DNA of 57,201 nt from Roseococcus sp. SDR (GTDB lineage Bacteria > Pseudomonadota > Alphaproteobacteria > Acetobacterales > Acetobacteraceae): contig NZ_JAHRCU010000025.1 in assembly GCF_019083995.1 (NCBI RefSeq), forward strand, positions 1-57,201, given 5' to 3'. A program made the translations under genes and the position numbers. Below are positions 20,235-29,705 of the stretch, in pieces. The notes under the pieces were generated by a model. It ran no database searches and was not told the DNA's origin. It saw only the letters and a program-made list of their open reading frames with translations. Each line of letters begins with the position of its first letter. The first letter of the stretch is position 1.

Positions 20235-20385
20235 GCGCTGCTTCCCGGCGCCATTGCGGCGTCCGGCCTTCTTCATCAGGCGGGGCCGTTCTCAGCCCAG
20301 CGGGTTGTCCCGGTAGTCCTTCGCCCTGGCGGGCAAAAGCGGGCGCACGCCCCGAAGGCGCGTCCTCGTTCCCAGGAATGGGGGC

Positions 20386-20414
20386 GGTCTAGGTCCTCCG
20401 CCGGCCCTTGTCAA
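20386..20414 (-). promoter_or_regulatory. Candidate rpsD promoter
   Basis: On the minus strand a perfect -35 TTGACA (20414-20409) and TAGACC (20391-20386) are 17 nt apart. This predicts an rpsD leader of about 140 nt, long enough for an S4-binding autoregulatory structure. Confidence 0.55.
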
Positions 20415-20442
20415 ACCGGGGGCGCAACCCCTACTCGGGGCC

Positions 20443-20643
20443 ATGGCGACGCGCGAAGAAATCCTGGTCCTGGGCCTGACGGCCGGCGTGGTGGGCAGCC
20501 TGGTGGGCGGGTTGCTGCTCGGCCTTGGCTTCATCGCCATCGCGCAGGGGGTGCATATGGGCTGGCTGCTGGTCCTGCCGGCCGGGCCTATCGGTGGGGG
20601 CCTCGGCTATCTGCTGGCGCGCAAGCTGGCGAAGAAGGCCTAG
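20443..20643 (+). CDS. Small membrane protein, unknown function
   Basis: A 66-aa protein with two predicted membrane helices, about residues 7-33 (Gly-rich, GVVGSLVGGLLLGLG) and 38-58, then a basic end LARKLAKKA. It is divergent from rpsD and 38 bp upstream of thrC, so it may be the first gene of the thrC transcript. I recognise no family. The hydrophobic Gly-zipper pattern and an ATG start support a real gene. Confidence 0.6.
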   Translation: MATREEILVLGLTAGVVGSLVGGLLLGLGFIAIAQGVHMGWLLVLPAGPIGGGLGYLLARKLAKKA

Positions 20644-20681
20644 CTACCCTTGGGCGCGGCCAGGGACTAAACCTCTCTCCC

Positions 20682-22088
20682 ATGCGCTATGTCTCCACCC
20701 GTGGCGAAGCCGCCCCGCGCGGCTTCGAGGATGTCCTGCTCGCCGGCCTCGCCGAGGATGGCGGTCTCTTCCTGCCTGAATCCTGGCCGCAGCTTTCGCC
20801 CGCCGAATGGCGCGAATTGCGCGGCCTGCCCTATGCGGAGCTTTCGGCCCGCATCCTGCACCGCTTCGTGGGCGATGCCCTGACGCTTGAGGAGTTGCGC
20901 GGCCTGACCACCGCCGCCTATGCGAGCTTCCGCCACCCGGCCGTGGTGCCGCTGGTGCAGCTCGGGCCGCGCGACTTCGCGCTGGAGCTGTTCCATGGGC
21001 CGACGCTCGCCTTCAAGGATGTGGCGCTGCAGCTGCTCGGCCGTCTGTTTGATCACGTGCTGGCCAAGCGCGGCGAGCGCATCACCATCGTGGGCGCCAC
21101 CAGCGGCGACACGGGGTCCGCCGCCATCGAGGCCTGCCGCGACCGCGCGGCGGTGGATATCGTCATCCTCCACCCCGAGGGCCGCACCAGCGAGGTGCAG
21201 CGCCGGCAGATGACAACGGTGCTCTCACCCAATGTCGCCAACCTCGCCATCCAGGGCAGCTTTGACGACTGCCAGGACCTGGTGAAGGCGATGTTCGTGG
21301 ATGCGCCGTTCCGGGCCGAGATGAAGCTCGCCGCCGTCAACTCCATCAACTGGGCGCGGATCGCGGCGCAGATTCCCTATTATGTGGCCTCGGCGCTCGC
21401 GCTCGGCGCGCCGGACCGCGAGGTGGCGGTCTCCGTGCCCACCGGGAACTTCGGCAATGTGCTGGCCGCCTGGGCGGCGAAGCGCATGGGCCTGCCCATC
21501 GCGAAGTTCATCGTGGCGTCCAACCGCAACGACATCCTGACGCGCTTCCTCGTCTCCAACGACATGAGCGCGCGGGCGGTGGAGCCCTCGCTCTCGCCGT
21601 CGATGGACATCCAGGTGAGCAGCAATTTCGAACGGCTGCTCTTCGAGCTGCTGGGCCGCGACGCCAAGGCCACCGCCGCGCAGATGCAGGGCTTCCGCGC
21701 GACGGGCCGCATGCCCATCCCCGATGCGGCCTGGCGGGAAGCGACGCAGCACTTCCAGGGCTTCATGCTGGATGATGCCGGCACGCTGGCCGAGATCGCG
21801 CATCTGCATCAGGCCGCGGGCTATCTGGCCGATCCGCACACCGCCATCGGCACCGCGGCCGCGCGGGCCTGCGCGCCGGCGGATCCGCACATGCCGGTGA
21901 TCATCGCCGCCACGGCGCATCCGGCGAAATTCCCGGATGCGGTGCAGCGCGCCACCGGCGTGCATCCGCCGCTGCCGCCCGCGCTGGCTGATCTCTATGA
22001 GCGCCCCGAGCGCTTCACCGTCCTGCCCAATGACCTTGCCGATGCGCAGGGCTTCGTGCGCCAGCACAGCCGCCGCAACGCCGCGTAA
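20682..22088 (+). CDS. thrC: Threonine synthase
   Basis: PLP enzyme turning O-phospho-L-homoserine into L-threonine. At 468 aa it is the long proteobacterial type. It has the start MRYVSTRGEAAPRGFEDVLLAGLAEDGGLFLP, the PLP lysine in PTLAFKDVALQLLG, GATSGDTGSAAIEA for phosphate binding, and SVPTGNFGNVLAAWAAKRMG. The ATG is at 20682. An M16 peptidase gene follows after 16 bp. Confidence 0.96.
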   Translation: MRYVSTRGEAAPRGFEDVLLAGLAEDGGLFLPESWPQLSPAEWRELRGLPYAELSARILHRFVGDALTLEELRGLTTAAYASFRHPAVVPLVQLGPRDFALELFHGPTLAFKDVALQLLGRLFDHVLAKRGERITIVGATSGDTGSAAIEACRDRAAVDIVILHPEGRTSEVQRRQMTTVLSPNVANLAIQGSFDDCQDLVKAMFVDAPFRAEMKLAAVNSINWARIAAQIPYYVASALALGAPDREVAVSVPTGNFGNVLAAWAAKRMGLPIAKFIVASNRNDILTRFLVSNDMSARAVEPSLSPSMDIQVSSNFERLLFELLGRDAKATAAQMQGFRATGRMPIPDAAWREATQHFQGFMLDDAGTLAEIAHLHQAAGYLADPHTAIGTAAARACAPADPHMPVIIAATAHPAKFPDAVQRATGVHPPLPPALADLYERPERFTVLPNDLADAQGFVRQHSRRNAA

Positions 22089-22104
22089 CCCTTCAAGGAA
22101 CCGC

Positions 22105-23370
22105 ATGAACGAAACCGTCCGCCTCACCCGCCTGCCCAGCGGCCTGATCGTCGCCAGCGAGCATATGCCCCGCGTCGAGACCGTCTCGATCGGTGCCTAT
22201 GTGCATGCCGGCACGCGCAACGAGACGGCCGAGGAGAACGGCGCCTCCCATTTCCTCGAGCACATGGCCTTCAAGGGCACGGCGCGACGCGACGCGCCCG
22301 CCATCGCGCGCGAGATCGAGAATGTGGGCGGCCATATCAACGCCTACACGGCGCGCGAGAACACCGCCTATTACTGCAAGGTGCTGAAGGAGGATGTGGG
22401 CCTGGCCGCCGACATCATCGGCGACATCCTCTGCCATTCCACCCTCACGCCCGAGGAGCTGGAGCGCGAGCGCGGCGTGATCCTGCAGGAGATCGGCCAG
22501 GCGAACGACACGCCGGACGACATCATCTTCGATCACTTCCAGCATGCCTGCTTCCCCGACCAGGCGATGGGCCGCCCCACGCTGGGCACGGAGGAGATCA
22601 TCGCGAAGATGCCGCGCGAGGCGCTGACGCAATACATGGCGCGGCATTACGGCCCCTCGCGCATGGTCGTCGCCGCCGCCGGCGCGCTGGATCACGACGC
22701 GCTGCTCACGATGGTGGGCGAGCATTTCCGCGACCTGCCGGCCGTGACGCCGCATGCGCCCGAGCCCGCGCGCTATGTGGGCTCCGAGTTCCGCGAGGAG
22801 CGCGAGCTGGACCAGGTGCATCTCGTGCTGGGCTTCCCCTCCACGCATTACACCGACCCCGATCACTTCCCGGTGATGCTGCTCTCGACGCTGCTGGGCG
22901 GCGGCATGTCCTCGCGGCTGTTCCAGGAAATCCGCGAGAAGCGCGGCCTCGTTTATTCCATCTATTCCTTCGCGCACCCCTATGATGATGCGGGCGTCTT
23001 CGCGCTCTATGCCGGCACGGGCGAGGACCAGGTGGCGGAGCTGCTGCCGGTGGCCATCGAGGAACTGCGCCGCGTGCAGCTCGACGTGACGGAGGAGGAG
23101 CTGGCGCGGGCCAAGGCGCAGCTGCGGGCCTCGCTGCTCATGTCGCTGGAATCGACGGGGTCACGCTGCGAGCAGATCGCGCGGCATCTGCAGGTGCATG
23201 GCCGCATCATCCCCACGGAGGAGACCAAGCAGCGCATCGCCGCCGTCACGGTGGAGGATGTGCGCCGCGCCGCGGCCCGCATTTTCCGCGGCAAGCCGAC
23301 GCTGGCGACGATGGGGCCCATCGGCAAGGTGATGCGGCTTTCGGAGATCGCGGAGAGGATGGCGGCATGA
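22105..23370 (+). CDS. M16 zinc metallopeptidase (processing-peptidase-like)
   Basis: A 421-aa pitrilysin-family peptidase related to the beta subunit of mitochondrial processing peptidase. The inverted zinc motif is H49-x2-E52-H53 in ASHFLEHMAFKG, and a downstream Glu in LERERGVILQEI is the expected third ligand. LLGGGMSSRLFQEIREKRGLVYSI marks the C-terminal M16 domain. There is no signal peptide. Its substrate is unknown; the next gene, tldE, also works in peptide cleavage, and the two overlap by 4 bp (ATGA). Confidence 0.92.
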   Translation: MNETVRLTRLPSGLIVASEHMPRVETVSIGAYVHAGTRNETAEENGASHFLEHMAFKGTARRDAPAIAREIENVGGHINAYTARENTAYYCKVLKEDVGLAADIIGDILCHSTLTPEELERERGVILQEIGQANDTPDDIIFDHFQHACFPDQAMGRPTLGTEEIIAKMPREALTQYMARHYGPSRMVVAAAGALDHDALLTMVGEHFRDLPAVTPHAPEPARYVGSEFREERELDQVHLVLGFPSTHYTDPDHFPVMLLSTLLGGGMSSRLFQEIREKRGLVYSIYSFAHPYDDAGVFALYAGTGEDQVAELLPVAIEELRRVQLDVTEEELARAKAQLRASLLMSLESTGSRCEQIARHLQVHGRIIPTEETKQRIAAVTVEDVRRAAARIFRGKPTLATMGPIGKVMRLSEIAERMAA

Positions 23371-24689
23371 GCAACCAGGCGACCCTCTCCGCCCTGCTGG
23401 AGGCCGCCCGCCGCGCGGGGGCCGAGCAGGCCGATGCGCTGCTGGTGCATTCCGCCTCGCTCTCCGTGCAGCGCCGCCTCGGCGCCATCGAGGAGCTGGA
23501 GCGCGCGGAGAGCACGGATCTCGGCTTGCGCGTCTTCATCGGCCAGCGGGTCGCGATCGTCAGCGGCACGGATGCCTCGCCCGCCGGCTTCGCGGCGCTG
23601 GCCGAACGCGCCGTCGCCATGGCGCGCGTGGTGCCGGAGGATGCGATGGCCACGCTGCTGGACGCGCCGGCGCCCGGCGCCGCGCTCGACCTTGGCGATG
23701 CGCTGGAGCCCGACGCCGATGCCCTGCTGGCGCGTGCGGCGCTGGCGGAGGAAGCCGCACTCGCCGTACCGGGCGTGACCAACAGCGAAGGCGCCTCCGC
23801 CAGTTGGTCCCGCGCCACGCGCGCGCTGGCCACCTCGCGCGGCTTCTTCGGCGAATACACGCGCGCCTCGCATTCCGTCTCGGCGACGGCGCTGGCCGGC
23901 ACCGGCACGGGCATGCAGCGCGACTATGATTATGCGAGCGCCGCCCATCTCGCGGACCTGGATGACGCGGCCCTGCTGGGCCGGCGCGCGGGCGAGCAGG
24001 CGGTGGCGCGGCTCAACCCGACGCGGCCCAAGAGCGCGCGCATCCCCGTCGTCTATCACCCGCGCGTGGCCTCCTCGCTGCTCGGGCATCTGGTGAACGC
24101 GATCAATGGCGCGGCCATCGCGCGCGGCACCTCCTTCCTGAAGGATGCGATGGGGCAGCGGATCCTGCCGCGCGGCGTCTTCGTGGTGGATGACCCGCTG
24201 CGCGCGCGCGGCCCCCGCTCCCGCCCCTTCGATGGCGAGGGCCAGCCCGGCCAGCGCCGCGCGCTGATCGAGGATGGCGTGCTGACCACCTGGCTGCTCG
24301 ATGGGCGGAGTGCGAAGCAGCTGGGCCTCGCCACCACCGGCCATGCCTCGCGCGGCACGGGCGGCCCGCCGGGGCCCGCGCCCACCAATCTCTGGATGGA
24401 GCCGGGGGCCGAAACGCCCGCCGCGCTCATGGCCGATATCCGGGAAGGCCTCTATGTCACCGAGCTGATCGGCATGGGCGTGAACGGCATCACGGGCGAT
24501 TACTCTCGGGGTGCGGCGGGCTTCATGATCCGCGACGGGCAACTGGCCGAGCCGGTGGGCGAGATCACCATCGCGGGCAAGCTGACGGAGATGTTCCTGG
24601 CGATCCGCGCGGCGAATGACCTGGAGTTCCGGCGCGGCACGGATGCGCCGACGATCCGCGTGGATGGGATGACGCTGGCGGGGGCCTGA
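23367..24689 (+). CDS. pmbA: TldE/PmbA metalloprotease-like subunit
   Basis: A 440-aa TldD/E family protein, the non-metal-binding TldE (PmbA) partner that with TldD processes modified peptides such as microcins. It shows RVAIVSGTDASPAGF near residue 60-75, ARIPVVYHPRVASSLLGHL and the C-terminal GVNGITGDYSRGAAGFMI. It lacks the TldD HExxxH motif. tldD itself is not in the window. It overlaps the M16 gene by 4 bp, indicating coupled translation. Confidence 0.88.
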   Translation: MSNQATLSALLEAARRAGAEQADALLVHSASLSVQRRLGAIEELERAESTDLGLRVFIGQRVAIVSGTDASPAGFAALAERAVAMARVVPEDAMATLLDAPAPGAALDLGDALEPDADALLARAALAEEAALAVPGVTNSEGASASWSRATRALATSRGFFGEYTRASHSVSATALAGTGTGMQRDYDYASAAHLADLDDAALLGRRAGEQAVARLNPTRPKSARIPVVYHPRVASSLLGHLVNAINGAAIARGTSFLKDAMGQRILPRGVFVVDDPLRARGPRSRPFDGEGQPGQRRALIEDGVLTTWLLDGRSAKQLGLATTGHASRGTGGPPGPAPTNLWMEPGAETPAALMADIREGLYVTELIGMGVNGITGDYSRGAAGFMIRDGQLAEPVGEITIAGKLTEMFLAIRAANDLEFRRGTDAPTIRVDGMTLAGA

Positions 24690-24721
24690 ACGGGCAGTGG
24701 CTTCCCCCTCTTTCTGACCAG

Positions 24722-24772
24722 GGTGCAGGGAACTGGTTCCCTGCCGGGGAGCCCGAGGGGCTGGCCCCTCGG
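24722..24772. terminator. Double-hairpin convergent-end element, copy 1
   Basis: Stem 1 is GCAGGGAAC-TG-GTTCCCTGC (24725-24744) and stem 2 CCGAGGGGC-TG-GCCCCTCGG (24753-24772). It lies between the pmbA stop and the end of the convergent J-domain gene. Related copies are at 35757 and 50526. No T-tract is seen, so a bidirectional terminator role is inferred. Confidence 0.65.
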
Positions 24773-24789
24773 TCGGGCACCGCAATCTT

Positions 24790-25479
24790 CTATCCCAGCA
24801 GCAGATCCCGCGCCTCGTTCACCCGGCTGGCCAGCCAGTCGCTGCCGCCGCGGTCGGGATGCGCCGATTGCATCAGCCGGCGATGCGCGGCGCGGATTTC
24901 CTCCACGCTCGCGCCCTCGCTCAGCCCCAGCACGGACAGCGCCTCGGCCCGCGTCATCTTCCCGCCCGAGGAAGACGGGGGCGGCGGCGCCGCGTCGCGC
25001 CATTCCGGGTCGGTGCGGTCGAGCCAGGCTTCGATGAGCGGCACGCTCTCCGCATCCATCGCCTGGCAGTCGCTGAGCAGCGTCATCAATTCGGCGCGGT
25101 CGAGCGAGGCGAGGTCCCGCCCGGCAAAGGCGCCGCGCCGCACCCGGCCGGACATGGCGCCGCTCGAGAGGTCGAGCCGCATCTCGAGCGTCTCGGTCTC
25201 CACGCCGCTGGCTTCGCCGCTCTCGGCCGGGCGGCCGAAGGTCTGGCGGGCGCGCCAGCCGCGCCAGGCCTGCATCAGCGCCGGCCCGAACATGATGAGC
25301 GCCCAGAGCGCATTGGCGCCGCGCCCCGTCAGCAGCATGGCCGTGACGCCGACCGCGCCGAGCGTGCCCAGGCCCCAGACCAGCGCCGTCTTTACCGCCG
25401 CGGGCCGGGCATTGGCGAAGGCGTAGAGCAGGAGCAGCACCGCCAGCAGGATGGCGGCGCCCAGCGCCACGGCGAACAT
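24790..25479 (-). CDS. Membrane-anchored J-domain (DnaJ-like) protein
   Basis: A 229-aa protein with N-terminal membrane segments (about residues 3-22, and a hydrophobic stretch near 31-70), a linker, and a C-terminal J domain (about 175-229) containing the HPD triad in MQSAHPDRGGSDWLASRVNEA. Such C-terminal J proteins (DjlA- or Tim14-like in layout) recruit Hsp70 to the membrane. The start is the ATG at 25479. The upstream VWA gene stops 4 bp before it, so they form a small operon. Confidence 0.8.
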   Translation of the reverse strand: MFAVALGAAILLAVLLLLYAFANARPAAVKTALVWGLGTLGAVGVTAMLLTGRGANALWALIMFGPALMQAWRGWRARQTFGRPAESGEASGVETETLEMRLDLSSGAMSGRVRRGAFAGRDLASLDRAELMTLLSDCQAMDAESVPLIEAWLDRTDPEWRDAAPPPPSSSGGKMTRAEALSVLGLSEGASVEEIRAAHRRLMQSAHPDRGGSDWLASRVNEARDLLLG

Positions 25480-25483
25480 GCGT

Positions 25484-26185
25484 TCAGCCCTTGGGGGCGG
25501 GCAGCTGGCCCGCGATGCGCTGCGCCTCGCGCCCCGGCAGCCGCGTCAGCGCCGCGCGCCCGCCGGCGGCGAAGACGGCGACGGCGCGCAGCAGGGCGCG
25601 GAGCGCCTCGGCGCTGCCGGCATCGAAGGGCGCCCAGGCGCCGCCCGAGAGCTTGGCGATCTGCCGGAAGCCCATCTCCGCCACGCGGTCCTGACCTTCC
25701 TGGAAGCAGAAGATGGGTGTGCCGTGCAGGCCCAGTTGGCCGGCCAGGTGGCAGATCGGGTCCACCGCCTCCTCCAGCGCGTCGCCCACCAGGACCAGGG
25801 CGTTCACGCGCTCGCTCTTGGTCTCGCGCAGCGCGTGTTCCAGCACGCGCAGCACCTGGGTCTGGCCGCCCAGGACGGTGACGCCGGACATGCGCCGCGC
25901 GAGCTCGGCCGTGTCGGTCAGGAAGGGGGTAGCAGCGAATTCCATGTAGCCGCGCCAATAGGCGAGCTGGACGGCGAGGCCGCCCAAGTCCCGCGTGGCG
26001 GTGAACATCTCGGATTGCAGGTGGCAGGCGGTGTCCCAGGCGGGCTGGCGCGAGGCGGTGGCGTCCACCGCGAAGATCAGCCGGCCGCGCCGGGCGGAGA
26101 CGGGGCGCACGGCCGGCATCGCCTCCATCTTCGCAAGGAAGGCGGCGACGGCGGCGTTGGCGGGCTTGGCCGGAAGCTGGCTCAT
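25484..26185 (-). CDS. VWA-domain-like protein
   Basis: About 233 aa. It has a von Willebrand A-like fold with the MIDAS-type motif D41-A-T-A-S45 (RLIFAVDATASRQPAW) and the later segments RVNALVLVGDALEEAVD and GTPIFCFQEG. No signal peptide is seen. It shares a transcript with a J-domain gene, which suggests a chaperone-linked assembly role, but that is inference. Two starts are possible: the ATG at 26185 (MSQLPAKPANA, chosen) and one at 26203 (MAHICGMSQ); neither has a strong ribosome site. Confidence 0.7.
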   Translation of the reverse strand: MSQLPAKPANAAVAAFLAKMEAMPAVRPVSARRGRLIFAVDATASRQPAWDTACHLQSEMFTATRDLGGLAVQLAYWRGYMEFAATPFLTDTAELARRMSGVTVLGGQTQVLRVLEHALRETKSERVNALVLVGDALEEAVDPICHLAGQLGLHGTPIFCFQEGQDRVAEMGFRQIAKLSGGAWAPFDAGSAEALRALLRAVAVFAAGGRAALTRLPGREAQRIAGQLPAPKG

Positions 26186-26273
26186 GCCGCAGATGTGGGC
26201 CATGGGGGCGGTTTTCGCCAGAGGCAGCATCCGCCCCTGGCGTCGTGCAATCCGGCCGCGCTAGCCTTGCACC

Positions 26274-27566
26274 ATGCGCAAGATCCTTCTGCTCGCCCTC
26301 CTCAGCCTCGCGCCCGGCCTGGCCCGCGCGCAGGAGCCCGCCGCCGTCACGCAGCTCCGCCGGATGCTCGGCGCCGATGTGACACTGACCTTCGACCGCG
26401 CGACGGCGACGGATGTGGCCGGCAGCGCCGTGCTGAACGGTGCGGTGCTGCGCCGGCGGGAGGAGACGATCCGCATCACCGAGGCGCGGCTGGAGGGCCT
26501 GCGCGAGGACGGCATCGCCCGCCTCTCGCTGCGCGGCGTGGCGCTGGAGGGCGGCGAGCTGCCGCTGACGCTGGACCGGCTGGACCTGGAGGGCGTGACG
26601 GTGCCCCGCCCCTCCGCCGGCAAGCAGCTGATGCCCAATGATGTCCGGGTGGACCTGTTGCGGCTGGAGGGCTGGCGCAGCGCGGGCGAGGTGCCGGTGA
26701 ATATCGGCGCCATTTCGATCGAGCGCTTCGGCGGCGGCCGCAGCGGACAGGCCAGCCTGACCGCCATCGAGGTGCGCGCCGGCATGGGCATCGCCGACCG
26801 CCTCACCATCGCGCGCGTCGCCTATTCGGGGCTGGACGCGGCGGATCTGCTGACGGCGACGATCGAGCAGCGCGCGCCGCGCTGGGAGGCGGGGCGGCAG
26901 AGCCTGGAGATCGAAGGTGTGGCGCTGAACCAAGGCGGCGAGGCGGTGGCCAGGCTCTCCGGCCTCACGCTGCGCGGCGAGATCGCGGCGGACCGTGCTC
27001 ATACGGGTGAGATCGCGCTGCGTGGCCTGGAGGTGATGCCCGCGCCCCCGCATGCCGAATGGATGGAGCGCCTTGGCTATTCCACCATTGCGGCCGAGGC
27101 GCGGCTGCGTGGCGCGCATGACGTGCAGCGGCAGATTCTGGAGCTGCGCGAATTCGACATCGAACTGCGCGACGTGGGCGAACTGCACCTGGATTTCCGC
27201 GCGGATCGCGTGCCCGAGGGCATGGGTGTGGCGACGGCGCCGAACGCCCGGCTGCTGGGCGCGCGGCTGCGCTATGCTGATCTCTCGCTGTTCCGGCGCT
27301 GGGTCGCGACGCAGGCGGCGCAGGAGCGCATCAGCGAGGCGGCGCTGCGGCAGCGGCTGGTGCAGCAAGCGGCGGCCGCCCTGCCGGGGCAGGGCCTGGC
27401 CGATGCGCGGGCGGGGCTGGCGCGCTTCATCCGCGGTGAGGCGACGGTGCTGGAACTGGCCGCACAGCCGCGCGCGCCGCTCGCCTTCTCGATGGTCACG
27501 GCCAAGCCGCAATCCAGCATCGAGGGCTGGCGCAACATGTTCGGGCTGACGCTGACGGCGCGCTGA
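26274..27566 (+). CDS. Secreted protein of unknown function
   Basis: A 430-aa protein with a clear Sec signal (MRKILLLALLSLAPGLARAQ). The rest alternates short beta-like segments such as ITEARLEGLREDGIARLSL, LDRLDLEGVTVPRP and ADRLTIARVAYSGLDAADL. That is a layered pattern like AsmA/TamB-type or DUF945-like periplasmic proteins, though I cannot place it in a family. It is divergent from the VWA/J-domain operon across 88 bp. A small GCTTGC/GCCGAAGC-rich segment follows before the convergent DUF4149 gene. Confidence 0.6.
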   Translation: MRKILLLALLSLAPGLARAQEPAAVTQLRRMLGADVTLTFDRATATDVAGSAVLNGAVLRRREETIRITEARLEGLREDGIARLSLRGVALEGGELPLTLDRLDLEGVTVPRPSAGKQLMPNDVRVDLLRLEGWRSAGEVPVNIGAISIERFGGGRSGQASLTAIEVRAGMGIADRLTIARVAYSGLDAADLLTATIEQRAPRWEAGRQSLEIEGVALNQGGEAVARLSGLTLRGEIAADRAHTGEIALRGLEVMPAPPHAEWMERLGYSTIAAEARLRGAHDVQRQILELREFDIELRDVGELHLDFRADRVPEGMGVATAPNARLLGARLRYADLSLFRRWVATQAAQERISEAALRQRLVQQAAAALPGQGLADARAGLARFIRGEATVLELAAQPRAPLAFSMVTAKPQSSIEGWRNMFGLTLTAR

Positions 27567-27623
27567 GCGCGCAACGCGGCTGATTCACGCCCTCGGCTTG
27601 CGCCGAAGCCGATCAGACGCGGG

Positions 27624-28049
27624 CTAACCCACGCCGAACATCGCCAGCACGGCCGCGATGGCCAGCATCTGGATCAGGTTCGCGATGACCGAGAGCCGGT
27701 GCATCCGGTCGAACTCGCGCTTGGCCGCGGCGTCGCCGGCCTGGGCGAGGTCGGAGGCGCGGTTGATCCGCACCATCAGCACCTGGCGCAGCCAGAAGGT
27801 GAGGCCGGCCGAAGCGGCCATGATGCCCGCCGCCTCCTTCGCCAAGGGGAAGAGCGCCACGGCGGCGGCCGCCGAACAGGCCAGCACCCAGAGGTAGTAA
27901 TTGGGAAACAGGGCGCGGATGAAGCGCCCCGCATGCTCGAAGGGCAGCCTGGTGAAGACCATGGGCGCCACCACGGCGGCGAAGAACACCATGCCGCCCA
28001 GGGCGAGCGCGAGCGAGAAGAGCGCGATGAGCGCGAGCGTCGTTTCCAT
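27624..28049 (-). CDS. DUF4149 membrane protein
   Basis: A 141-aa protein with about four membrane helices and the DUF4149 signature GGMVFFAAVVAPMVFTRLP followed by FPNYYLWV. The loop KREFDRMHRLSVIANLIQM precedes the last helix. The function is unknown; related proteins are annotated as putative copper- or stress-linked membrane proteins, which I cannot confirm. The start is the ATG at 28049. The ahcY terminator lies just upstream. Confidence 0.85.
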   Translation of the reverse strand: METTLALIALFSLALALGGMVFFAAVVAPMVFTRLPFEHAGRFIRALFPNYYLWVLACSAAAAVALFPLAKEAAGIMAASAGLTFWLRQVLMVRINRASDLAQAGDAAAKREFDRMHRLSVIANLIQMLAIAAVLAMFGVG

Positions 28050-28074
28050 GGCCGCCACCTGGGGTGTTTCGCGG

Positions 28075-28110
28075 AAAGAAAAAGGGCGCGCCCCTCGCGA
28101 GGCGCGCCCT
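28075..28110 (-). terminator. Intrinsic terminator for ahcY
   Basis: Read on the minus strand, AGGGCGCGCC (28110-28101), an 8-nt loop, GGCGCGCCCT (28092-28083), then TTTTTCTTT. This is a textbook terminator placed beyond repeat copy D. Confidence 0.85.
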
Positions 28111-28126
28111 GATGTGTTCCCAAGCC

Positions 28127-28232
28127 CATCCGGCCGCAAAGCGGCCGGCGCCGCCCAACCGCGCGCTGGCTTCAGCGCACGCGTAGCGCGGCGAAGCCAA
28201 GCCGCCGGAGGCGGCGCCCGGCGCTTGAGGGC
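28127..28232 (-). repeat. 3'-UTR structured repeat, copy D (abuts ahcY stop)
   Basis: The plus strand reads ATCCGGCCGC-AAA-GCGGCCGG, GCCGCCCAAC, a GCGCGCTGGC/TTCAGCGC hairpin, GCGAAGCCAAGC, the stem GCCGCC-GGA-GGCGGC and CCCGGCGCTTGAGGGC, ending directly at the ahcY stop codon. The true terminator is separate, so this element would be transcribed as 3' UTR. Confidence 0.87.
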
Positions 28233-29636
28233 TTAATACCTATACGCCTCGGCCTTGAAGGGGCCGGAGGCCGGCACGCCGATATAGCTCGCCTGGTCGG
28301 CGCGCAGCTTGGTCAGCTTCGCCCCCACCTTCTCGAGGTGCAGCATCGCCACCTTCTCATCCAGGTGCTTCGGCAGCACGTACACCTTCTTCTCGTAGGC
28401 GCCGGGCTTCGTCCAGAGCTCGATCTGCGCGAGCGTCTGGTTGGTGAAGCTGGCCGACATCACGAAGGAGGGGTGGCCCGTGGCATTGCCGAGGTTCACC
28501 AGGCGGCCCTCGGAGAGCAGGATGATGCGCTTGCCGTCGGGGAACTCGATCTCGTCCACCTGCGGCTTCACATTGTCCCACTTGTAGTTGCGCAGCGCGG
28601 CCACCTGGATCTCACTGTCGAAGTGGCCGATGTTGCAGACGATGGCGCGGTGCTTCATCGCGCGCATGTGGTCGGCGGTGATGACGTCCACATTGCCCGT
28701 CGCCGTCACGAAGATGTCGGCCTTGGGCGCCGCGTCTTCCATGGTGACGACCTCATAGCCCTCCATCGCGGCCTGCAGCGCGCAGATCGGGTCGATCTCC
28801 GTCACCTGCACGCGGCAGCCGGCATTGCGGAGCGAGGCGGCGGAGCCCTTGCCCACATCGCCATAGCCGCAGACCACGGCGACCTTGCCGGCCATCATCA
28901 CATCCGTGCCGCGGCGGATGGCGTCCACGAGCGACTCGCGGCAGCCATAGAGGTTGTCGAACTTCGACTTGGTGACGCTGTCATTCACGTTGATGGCGGG
29001 GAAGAGCAGCTTGCCCTCCTTCGCCATGTTGTAGAGGCGGTGCACGCCCGTCGTCGTCTCCTCGGAGACGCCGCGGATCGCCTTGGCGAGCTTGGCGAAC
29101 CAGCCCGGCTTCTCGGCCAGGCACTTCTTGATCAGCGCGAAGAAGACGGTCTCTTCCTCGTTGGTCGCCTTCTCGAGGAAGGCCACGTCGCCCTGCTCGG
29201 CGCGCAGGCCGTAATGGACCAGCAGCGTCATGTCGCCGCCATCGTCCAGCAGCATGTTGGGCTCGCCGCCATCGCCCCATTCGAGGGTCTTGCGGACATA
29301 GTCCCAGTATTCCTCCAGCGTCTCGCCCTTCTTGGCGAAGACCGGCACGCCCGCGGCGGCGATGGCGGCGGCGGCGTGGTCCTGCGTCGAGAAGATGTTG
29401 CAGGAGGACCAGCGGACATCGGCGCCGAGCGCCACCAGCGTCTCGATCAGCACGCCGGTCTGGATGGTCATGTGCAGGCAGCCTGCGATGCGGGCACCCT
29501 TGAGGGGCTGCGCCTTGCCGTATTCCGCGCGGGTCGCCATCAGGCCGGGCATCTCATCCTCGGCCATGTTGAGTTCCTTGCGGCCCCAATCGGCGAGCGA
29601 GAGATCCTTGACGATGTATTCAGCGGCGACCGGCAT
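28233..29636 (-). CDS. ahcY: Adenosylhomocysteinase (S-adenosyl-L-homocysteine hydrolase)
   Basis: NAD-dependent splitting of S-adenosylhomocysteine to adenosine and homocysteine, which clears product inhibition of methyltransferases. It is 467 aa and cytoplasmic. Signatures are [15 protein letters not shown], the NAD-binding [17 protein letters not shown], NCrESL-type NLYGCRESL and the C-terminal KAEAYRY. I use the ATG at 29636 ([18 protein letters not shown]), behind GATGAGGAGC. A palindromic operator candidate lies about 70 bp upstream. Confidence 0.97.
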   Translation of the reverse strand: MPVAAEYIVKDLSLADWGRKELNMAEDEMPGLMATRAEYGKAQPLKGARIAGCLHMTIQTGVLIETLVALGADVRWSSCNIFSTQDHAAAAIAAAGVPVFAKKGETLEEYWDYVRKTLEWGDGGEPNMLLDDGGDMTLLVHYGLRAEQGDVAFLEKATNEEETVFFALIKKCLAEKPGWFAKLAKAIRGVSEETTTGVHRLYNMAKEGKLLFPAINVNDSVTKSKFDNLYGCRESLVDAIRRGTDVMMAGKVAVVCGYGDVGKGSAASLRNAGCRVQVTEIDPICALQAAMEGYEVVTMEDAAPKADIFVTATGNVDVITADHMRAMKHRAIVCNIGHFDSEIQVAALRNYKWDNVKPQVDEIEFPDGKRIILLSEGRLVNLGNATGHPSFVMSASFTNQTLAQIELWTKPGAYEKKVYVLPKHLDEKVAMLHLEKVGAKLTKLRADQASYIGVPASGPFKAEAYRY

Positions 29637-29705
29637 GCGGTGCTCCTCATCTGGCAGTGTTCGGTGGGCGGGGCCGTAGCATGGGGCGGGGGGGCTGGCT
29701 AGAGG

